Source of the DNA: Brucella sp. BE17
GTDB lineage: Bacteria; Pseudomonadota; Alphaproteobacteria; Rhizobiales; Rhizobiaceae
NCBI RefSeq assembly: GCF_039545455.1
Contig: NZ_CP154467.1
Span: 1,916,501-1,980,500 of the forward strand
DNA length: 64,000 nucleotides
Direction of reading: 5' to 3'
The notes beneath the pieces were generated by a model that saw nothing but the letters and a program-made list of their open reading frames with translations, had not been told where the DNA came from and searched no databases. Positions 58,001 through 64,000 of the stretch are shown here, one piece after another (the stretch's first letter is position 1; each line of letters opens with the position of its first letter). A program made the position numbers and the translations under genes.

Positions 58001-58552
58001 CGGCGTGGCACGGCCATTCACATGCTGTTGCAATATCTGCCGGAAGTGGCAGCAAGCGAGCGTAAAAAGCTGGCACAGGATTATCTCGCCCGAATCGCCG
58101 CCGACTGGCCAGCGGACGAAAGGGATAACGCCTGGGCCAGCGTTGAAAGGATTCTCGACGATCCGACATTCGCGCCGGTTTTCGCGCAAGGCTCTCGCGG
58201 GGAAGTGGCAATCATGGGTACGATCACTCTTGGCGGAAAAGATCATGCCGTATCAGGTCAGATCGATCGCATCAGCGTCGACGAAACCCGTGTGATGATC
58301 GTGGACTACAAGACCAATCGCCCGCCGCCAAAGACTATTGAAGCCGTGCCTTTTGCCTATCGTGCGCAATTGGCACTTTATCGCGAATTGCTTGCCCCCC
58401 TTTATCCGGGACGTGACGTGGAGGCGGCATTGCTGTTCACGGAAGGGCCGTTTTTACTGCCCTTGCCTGACGCGATTCTTGGGGATGCTTTATTGACGCT
58501 GGAGAACTCTCAAGGAAAGGTGACCAACCAGAACTTGACGGATGGCGGCTGA
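55022..58552 (+). CDS. addA: Double-strand break repair helicase AddA
   Basis: 1176 residues from ATG 55022. UvrD-type Walker A SANAGSGKTHVL, DEAQDTSP, helicase motifs further on and a C-terminal nuclease with IVDYKTNRP. It partners AddB in end resection and repair. The frame extends to 54983 without a supported start. Confidence 0.95.
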   Translation: MKKKRIIPQETIAAQANAANPKASVWVSANAGSGKTHVLTERVIRLLLEGTDPSKILCLTYTKAAAAVMQNRVFARLSEWAVLPDGELTERLIKLEGRRPGAERLAVARRLFARALETPGGLKIQTIHAFCEAILHQFPLEANIAGHFEMMDDLMQSALVGEARRTLLETAHGGGDEELASAFADVMQAAGEMGLQALLDEAVSRRNPLQHYLSVLGDTSERNDGLHRAFRFSPDLREADLMAELWPVPEFSDDALDLILSIQKGAARAHDFALQLKRYDKVGTLRDKEAVLRAAFLKTTGEAKSGSYVGSSAVKKLLPDFEEYFNTAAGRVEQGLDRIKELRLIRLNLAALTLIDNLLQRYNDLKRKRGLLDFEDLITRTVALLARNGAGQWVQYKLDRGIDHILVDEAQDTSPDQWQVIRMLSEEFFSGLGQRNLNRTLFAVGDEKQSIYSFQGAVPEDFAAQGRAVSLRADDAELKFERVSLNFSFRSAPDVLQAVDEVFARPDAHRGLSGATVHSAIRDNEPGEVEIWDMLTPEVVEEPDDWRVPVDHLQAPAIKLAEQIAATIRYWLDRGETIPGQNRKLAPKDVMVLVRKRDQFMPALSRALKERHVPVAGADRLKLTSHIAIQDLMALGRFVLQPSDDLSLASLLKSPLFGWDDDRLFALAHPRGAGETLFERLYHASLEEPALIATHKTLSRWRNMADTMPVFEFYTRILSADGARRKLLARLGPEAGDIIDEFQNYALSFERAGLPGLQAFLETLDASSPEIKRELDQGRDEVRIMTVHAAKGLEGAVVFLVDPGSAVWTGSRAPKLIPFDFENDGPPVKGFLWQPNTGYQTGFLSAQIEGLKARAEEEYRRLLYVGMTRAEDRLIVCGYRGSRESGETWHRLVEDALTTKAETFVHPVSGVAARRYRNTPRGLTEIDEPQAPEETRFPSLPAEYFVPIKPEPGLPRPLAPSGASALIEVDEEPPLDTLSPVLGAGGETSAFALRRGTAIHMLLQYLPEVAASERKKLAQDYLARIAADWPADERDNAWASVERILDDPTFAPVFAQGSRGEVAIMGTITLGGKDHAVSGQIDRISVDETRVMIVDYKTNRPPPKTIEAVPFAYRAQLALYRELLAPLYPGRDVEAALLFTEGPFLLPLPDAILGDALLTLENSQGKVTNQNLTDGG

Positions 58553-58627
58553 CGCGCCACATGATATAGTCAAATCAGCAGTTTCTCGATGAGTCTTTTG
58601 CTTCCAAACAGATATGAGGATAGCCCC

Positions 58628-58951
58628 ATGGCAACCGTTAAGGTCGATAACAGCAATTTTCAGTCGGACGTTCTGCAATCCAGCGAGCCGGTTGTGGTGG
58701 ATTTCTGGGCTGAATGGTGTGGTCCTTGCAAGATGATCGCCCCGGCTCTGGACGAAATTGCTGCGGAAATGGCTGGTCAGGTCAAGATCGCCAAGGTCAA
58801 TATTGACGAGAACCCTGAACTGGCAGCCCAGTTCGGCGTGCGTTCGATCCCGACGCTGCTGCTGTTCAAGGATGGCGAGCTTGCCGCCAATATGGTGGGT
58901 GCCGCTCCAAAGAGCCGCCTTGCTGACTGGATCAAGGCCTCTGCCGCTTAA
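58628..58951 (+). CDS. trxA: Thioredoxin
   Basis: 107 residues from ATG 58628. WCGPCK with Cys31 and Cys34 is the redox centre, and a cis-Pro in Ser-Ile-Pro-Thr follows. It reduces protein disulfides in the cytoplasm. It follows addA, as in other Rhizobiales. A bidirectional terminator lies 20 bp past the stop. Confidence 0.97.
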   Translation: MATVKVDNSNFQSDVLQSSEPVVVDFWAEWCGPCKMIAPALDEIAAEMAGQVKIAKVNIDENPELAAQFGVRSIPTLLLFKDGELAANMVGAAPKSRLADWIKASAA

Positions 58952-58970
58952 TTGGCACCGCATTTCTAAT

Positions 58971-58999
58971 AAAAACCCGGCCTTGGTGCCGGGTTTTTT
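58971..58999. terminator. Bidirectional terminator between trxA and folC
   Basis: An 11-bp perfect stem (58971-58981 with 58988-58998) with As to the left and Ts to the right serves both convergent genes. Confidence 0.92.
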
Positions 59000-59004
59000 G
59001 TGGT

Positions 59005-60333
59005 CTATGCAGGCGGGGTTCCGTTATCGCGCAAAACCTCGCCCGCAAGATAAAGCGAGCCACCAATCAGGATACGCGGTGGCGTTTCATCGTGCGCCCA
59101 TGTATCGCGCAGGATTTTCAGCGCATTAGCGACCGAATGCACCGGCTCTGCTGAAATCCCGGCCTTTTGCGCTGCGAGGGCCAGCTCATCATTGCGGATG
59201 CCTGCGTCACTGGAAGGAATTGGCACGGTGAAGACGTGGCGTGCCATGCCGGTAAAAGCTTCAAAATAGCCGGTCGGATCTTTTGTATTGATCATGCCAG
59301 TAATCAGGAACAAGGGCCGTGTGGAGCGCTCTTCCAGATCGCCGAAAGCCTCGGCAATCACAACGCCCGCGCCCGGGTTATGCCCGCCATCGAGCCATAT
59401 TTCGGAAGCCTCAGGCGCAAGGTCGAACAGCGCACCATGGGTCAGGCGCTGCATGCGTGCGGGCCAGTCTACGACCATCAGTGCTTTTTCTGCCGCCTTT
59501 TCGGTAATTGTGAAGCCTGCCATTTGCACCGCTTCGATCGCGGCTGCGGCATTGGCGAGCTGGTGACGGCCGGTGAGACGTGGCAACGGCAGATCGATCA
59601 GCCCGTCCTCGTTCTGGAAAACCATGCGGCCATGCTCCTCGAATGCGAGGAAATCCTGACCATAGATTGAAAGTGGGCAATCAAGCCGGTCGGCGGTGGA
59701 AATCAGCACTTCGCGCGCGGCGTCGCTCGGCTGATAACCGATGACCACGGGGCAATCTTTCTTGATGATCCCGGCCTTTTCAGCCGCGATCAGCTCGACC
59801 TTGTCGCCAAGATAGGTCTGATGATCGATCGAGATTGGCATGATGAGCGAAACGGCAGGTTCATCGATCACGTTGGTGGCGTCAAAACGCCCGCCAAGGC
59901 CTACTTCCATGATAACGACATCGGCGGGATGCTCGGCAAACAGCAAAAAGGCGACAGCGGTCAATATCTCGAAGACAGTGATATGCTGGCCAGCATTGGC
60001 GGTTTCCACGCGCTCGATTGCTTTGGCCAGCACATCGTCGGACACGAATTTGCCGCTGCCCGGTGCGGCAAGACGGTAACGCTCATGCCAGTTGACCAGA
60101 TGCGGCGAAGTGTGGACGTGAACGCCAAAGCCGCTGGCTTCGAGAATGGCGCGGCAGAAGGCAGATGCCGATCCCTTGCCATTGGTCCCGGCAATATGGA
60201 TGACCGGCGGCAGGTTAAGGTGCGGATTGCCGAGCTTTTCAAGAAGACCGCGAATGCGGTCGAGGGAAAGATCAAAACCTTTGGGATGCAATTGCATCAG
60301 CCGTTCGATGACGGCATCCGCTTGTCCTGTCAC
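59005..60333 (-). CDS. folC: Bifunctional folylpolyglutamate / dihydrofolate synthase
   Basis: 442 residues, start GTG 60333. GTNGKGSASAF binds ATP, and the Met-Glu-Val-Gly-Leu-Gly-Gly-Arg-Phe-Asp-Ala-Thr-Asn motif follows. It adds glutamate to dihydropteroate or folate. It is the last gene of the leftward trp-accD-folC run, two bases after accD, so lipid and folate synthesis genes are linked here. Confidence 0.95.
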   Translation of the reverse strand: MTGQADAVIERLMQLHPKGFDLSLDRIRGLLEKLGNPHLNLPPVIHIAGTNGKGSASAFCRAILEASGFGVHVHTSPHLVNWHERYRLAAPGSGKFVSDDVLAKAIERVETANAGQHITVFEILTAVAFLLFAEHPADVVIMEVGLGGRFDATNVIDEPAVSLIMPISIDHQTYLGDKVELIAAEKAGIIKKDCPVVIGYQPSDAAREVLISTADRLDCPLSIYGQDFLAFEEHGRMVFQNEDGLIDLPLPRLTGRHQLANAAAAIEAVQMAGFTITEKAAEKALMVVDWPARMQRLTHGALFDLAPEASEIWLDGGHNPGAGVVIAEAFGDLEERSTRPLFLITGMINTKDPTGYFEAFTGMARHVFTVPIPSSDAGIRNDELALAAQKAGISAEPVHSVANALKILRDTWAHDETPPRILIGGSLYLAGEVLRDNGTPPA

Positions 60334-60335
60334 GA

Positions 60336-61241
60336 TTATGCGGCCTCGCTGTCGGCTTCCGGCGGGATGGGGGCGACTTCATCGCTGTTGGCGGGCTGAC
60401 GCGTCATGATCTTCAAAAGCCGTGCAATGGTCGATTTCAGTTCAAGGCGCGAAACCACCATATCGACCATGCCATGTTCCATCAGATATTCCGCACTCTG
60501 GAACCCTTCGGGCAGTTTTTCGCGGATTGTCTGCTCGATCACGCGCGGACCGGCAAAGCCGATCAGAGCGCCCGGTTCAGCAATATGGATATCGCCCAGC
60601 ATGGCATAAGAAGCCGTCACACCGCCGGTGGTCGGGTTGGTGAGCACAACGATATAGGGAAGGCCGGCTTCTTTGAGCATCTCCACGGCAACGGTGGTGC
60701 GCGGAAGCTGCATCAAGGACAAAATACCCTCCTGCATGCGCGCGCCGCCCGATGCTGCGAACAGAACCAACGGGCGCTTGAGTTCAATTGCCTTTTCAAA
60801 GCCCTGAATGATCGCCTCGCCGGCGCCCATACCGAGCGAACCGCCCATGAAACCGAAATCCTGAACGGTTGCGACAATGGGCAGGCCTTCGATGGTGCCA
60901 AGCCCGTTGATGATGGCATCGTCCATACCGGTGCGCGAACGATAGTCCTTGAGACGGTCGATATATTTCTTCTCGTCGCGGAATTTCAGCGGATCGGTCG
61001 GAACTTTGAGCGTTTCGAGTGTGGTATATTCACCATTGTCGAAGAAGAAGCGCAGACGGTCCTTGCCCTTGATACGCATATGATGTCCGGAACCCGGAAT
61101 CACGAACTGGTTGCTCTCAAGGTCTTTGTGAAACACCATTTCGCCGGTCGATGGATCCTTGATCCAGAGATTTTCCGGCATTTCACGACGTCCAAGCATC
61201 GAATTGAGTTTTGGACGGACGTAATTGGTGATCCAGTTCAT
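60336..61241 (-). CDS. accD: Acetyl-CoA carboxylase, carboxyltransferase subunit beta
   Basis: 301 residues. The carboxyltransferase core ([11 protein letters not shown] region) is conserved, and AccD with AccA transfers CO2 from biotin to acetyl-CoA. The four zinc-finger cysteines of the E. coli protein (residues ~27-49) are absent; the aligned residues read Asp, Thr, Ile, Ser. This replaces the zinc ribbon by a metal-free form. It sits between trpA and folC. Confidence 0.95.
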   Translation of the reverse strand: MNWITNYVRPKLNSMLGRREMPENLWIKDPSTGEMVFHKDLESNQFVIPGSGHHMRIKGKDRLRFFFDNGEYTTLETLKVPTDPLKFRDEKKYIDRLKDYRSRTGMDDAIINGLGTIEGLPIVATVQDFGFMGGSLGMGAGEAIIQGFEKAIELKRPLVLFAASGGARMQEGILSLMQLPRTTVAVEMLKEAGLPYIVVLTNPTTGGVTASYAMLGDIHIAEPGALIGFAGPRVIEQTIREKLPEGFQSAEYLMEHGMVDMVVSRLELKSTIARLLKIMTRQPANSDEVAPIPPEADSEAA

Positions 61242-61291
61242 AACGTTTGGTTCCGTTTCTTTATTTCGGACGAGCTGGTTAAATGGACTAT

Positions 61292-62131
61292 TTATTGGGC
61301 GGCTTCAAGGCGTGTTGCGCGAACGCTTGCAGCCAACGCACCGACAAGCCTTGAAACTGCTGCCACGGGATCGCCTGTCGCGTTGCCATTTTCGTCAAGC
61401 TCGCCTGCCACCGCATTGACGATAGCCGTACCCACGACCACACCATCGGCGGCTTCCGCAATGGCTGCTGCCTGCTCCGGCGTTTTGACGCCAAAGCCGA
61501 CGCAGATCGGCAGATCGGTGCTTTTCTTGATATGGCGCACGGCATCAGCCACCAGCGCTGTGTCGGCAATGGCTGACCCGGTAATCCCGTTCATTGAGAC
61601 GTAATAAACAAAGCCCGATGAATTATGCAGCACTTTTGGGAGGCGTTTGTCATCTGTCGTGGGCGTCGTGAGGCGGATGAAATTGATGCCCGCTTCGGTG
61701 GCCGGAATGCACAATTCCTTGTCCATTTCCGACGGCAGATCAACAATGATCAGGCCATCGATACCGGATTTCTTTGCGTCAACCACAAAGCGCTCGACGC
61801 CATAAATATAGATCGGGTTGTAATAGCCCATCAGGACAATAGGGGTGGTATCGTCTTCCGCGCGAAAATCTGCCGCCATTTGCAGGGTTTTCTTCAACGT
61901 CTGACCGGCTTCCAGAGATCGTAGACCTGCAGCCTGAATGGCTGGACCATCGGCCATCGGGTCGGAAAACGGCATGCCAAGCTCGATCACGTCAGCCCCT
62001 GCTTTGGGTAGGGCCTTCATGACAGCAAGCGATGTCGCATAATCCGGGTCGCCGCCCATGAAATAGGTGACGAGTGCTGGACGTCCTTCGGACTTGAGGT
62101 GAGCGAATTTGGTGTCGATGCGTGTGGTCAT
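61292..62131 (-). CDS. trpA: Tryptophan synthase alpha chain
   Basis: 279 residues from ATG 62131. The catalytic Glu in [14 protein letters not shown] and Asp of loop 2 are present. It makes indole from indole-3-glycerol phosphate and passes it to TrpB through a tunnel. It overlaps the unknown ORF upstream by 4 bp, and accD follows after 50 bp. Confidence 0.96.
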   Translation of the reverse strand: MTTRIDTKFAHLKSEGRPALVTYFMGGDPDYATSLAVMKALPKAGADVIELGMPFSDPMADGPAIQAAGLRSLEAGQTLKKTLQMAADFRAEDDTTPIVLMGYYNPIYIYGVERFVVDAKKSGIDGLIIVDLPSEMDKELCIPATEAGINFIRLTTPTTDDKRLPKVLHNSSGFVYYVSMNGITGSAIADTALVADAVRHIKKSTDLPICVGFGVKTPEQAAAIAEAADGVVVGTAIVNAVAGELDENGNATGDPVAAVSRLVGALAASVRATRLEAAQ

Positions 62132-62598
62132 ACTGTGCCTCGTGGCAAAATGCGCGAAAGATAATCGTCGCTGGACAAGCCGGACATTGCGGTCTCGATC
62201 CATGCGCGCCGTTCAAAGTCGATGATTCCCAATTCCCACACACAAGCCATCAGCAGAGGCTGTGCAGGTACGAACTTTATTGTGTCGCCGAGTTCGGACT
62301 GCCAGAGAATTCGGGTTGCAATACCGCCCTCCACCCACCAGTGCAGAAGCAGCCACAGGCTTTCTTCACCCTGGTGAAGGATGGCAAAGCCTGCGCCGAG
62401 ATGCGGTGTCTGTTCGAGCTTGCCCGCAACCGCAGCGATTTGCCTGCGGGCAATGCCGACAGCGGCCTCGGCCAAGGGGTTGCCAGGATCGGCTTCAATG
62501 ATGTTGAGCTTGATTGTCGCCGGACCACACTCCGTCAGCCCGTCGAACCATGCGGCGCGCGGCTTGTAAAACGAAGTGTTGGCAACGGTGTTGCTCAT
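62128..62598 (-). CDS. Unrecognised conserved-type protein between trpB and trpA
   Basis: 156 residues from ATG 62598. No transmembrane segment or enzyme motif stands out; it has several Trp residues, a Glu-Cys-Gly-Pro-Ala-Thr segment and a His-Gln-Gly-Glu-Glu-Ser loop. It overlaps trpA by 4 bp and is 7 bp past trpB, so it is translated with tryptophan synthase. Functional link unproven; I do not recognise the family. Confidence 0.7.
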   Translation of the reverse strand: MSNTVANTSFYKPRAAWFDGLTECGPATIKLNIIEADPGNPLAEAAVGIARRQIAAVAGKLEQTPHLGAGFAILHQGEESLWLLLHWWVEGGIATRILWQSELGDTIKFVPAQPLLMACVWELGIIDFERRAWIETAMSGLSSDDYLSRILPRGTV

Positions 62599-62605
62599 GA
62601 AAAAC

Positions 62606-63838
<1,233 letters not shown>

Positions 63839-63849
63839 TTATGGGCAAG

Positions 63850-64000
63850 CTATTGTCTGGTATCAGCGATAGCCTGGAAAAACTGTTCGATAAGACGCAC
63901 ATCCTTTTCACCGGGCGCGCGTTCCACTCCGGACGATATATCTATGCCCGGTGCCTGCGTCTTTTGCAGCGCCTCGGCGATATTGCCCGCATTCAAACCA
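63850..64000 (-). CDS. trpF: Phosphoribosylanthranilate isomerase, C-terminal end (partial at right edge)
   Basis: The last ~49 codons are in the window: Gly-Leu-Asn-Ala-Gly-Asn-Ile-Ala-Glu-Ala and Asp-Ile-Ser-Ser-Gly-Val-Glu match the TrpF phosphate-binding end. It isomerises phosphoribosylanthranilate. The start lies beyond the window. It heads the trpF-trpB-orf-trpA-accD-folC run. Confidence 0.9.
   Translation of the reverse strand, partial: GLNAGNIAEALQKTQAPGIDISSGVERAPGEKDVRLIEQFFQAIADTRQ

Overview
The window looks like the replication-origin region of the main chromosome of a member of the Brucellaceae (Brucella/Ochrobactrum or a close relative). This is inferred from gene content, gene order and protein similarity. 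The markers are a holA / parB-parA-rsmG-mnmG-mnmE-rho-hemJ-hemE block, a ChvI/ChvG (BvrR/BvrS-type) module followed by a short HprK and PTS proteins, DUF2585 between hslV and hslU, and AccD without zinc-finger cysteines. Species cannot be fixed from sequence reading alone.

Layout. 0-5.5 kb: the end of a YafK-type L,D-transpeptidase gene, a TusA-like protein, a His-rich G3E GTPase, a D,D-carboxypeptidase, an M20 amidohydrolase, tRNA-Arg(CCT) and an SDR. 5.6-8.6 kb: a three-gene ABC importer with a strong hairpin after the binding-protein gene. 8.7-10.1 kb: holA, then an IS6-family remnant abutting a 126-bp terminal-inverted-repeat element. 10.1-21.3 kb: mostly leftward genes (parB, parA, rsmG, mnmG, mnmE, rho, hemJ, hemE; one rightward YyaL-type gene), with two perfect parS sites and several near-matches. 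21.3-21.76 kb: hemE-ppsR intergenic region with six DnaA-box matches, the probable oriC. 21.8-30.6 kb: mostly rightward genes (ppsR, maf, aroE, coaE, dnaQ; tim44-like, mltA, smr, xre) with leftward secB, fxsA and a DUF1402 gene. 30.7-33.5 kb: an unannotated 55-codon secreted Cys-rich peptide gene, hslU, DUF2585 and hslV. 33.7-38.5 kb: hisB-DUF2628-hisH-hisA-(hisF fragment)-hisF-hisE-coaA. 38.5-40.6 kb: arfB and pckA. 41-45.1 kb: chvI-chvG-hprK-EIIA(Man)-HPr. 45.3-58.95 kb: ahcY, divL, tsaE/kinase fusion, MurU-like nucleotidyltransferase, addB, addA, trxA. 59-64 kb: leftward trpF-trpB-orf-trpA-accD-folC.

How the genes work together. parAB/parS, oriC and divL belong to chromosome segregation, replication and cell-cycle control. 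mnmE/mnmG, TsaE and tRNA-Arg concern tRNA function. ChvIG with the truncated PTS is a membrane-stress/carbon-nitrogen signalling module located next to pckA. TsaE-kinase plus MurU-like protein suggest a peptidoglycan-sugar recycling route; MltA, DUF1402, the carboxypeptidase and the L,D-transpeptidase add further wall enzymes.

Most notable: a tyrosine in place of the phospho-accepting histidine in the DivL-like kinase; the DnaA-box cluster and parS sites; a partial duplication of the hisF start forming a 48-codon mini-ORF; the small low-GC Cys-rich secreted ORF; and the IS6 remnant with its nested inverted-repeat element. No CRISPR array, prophage or defence island was seen.
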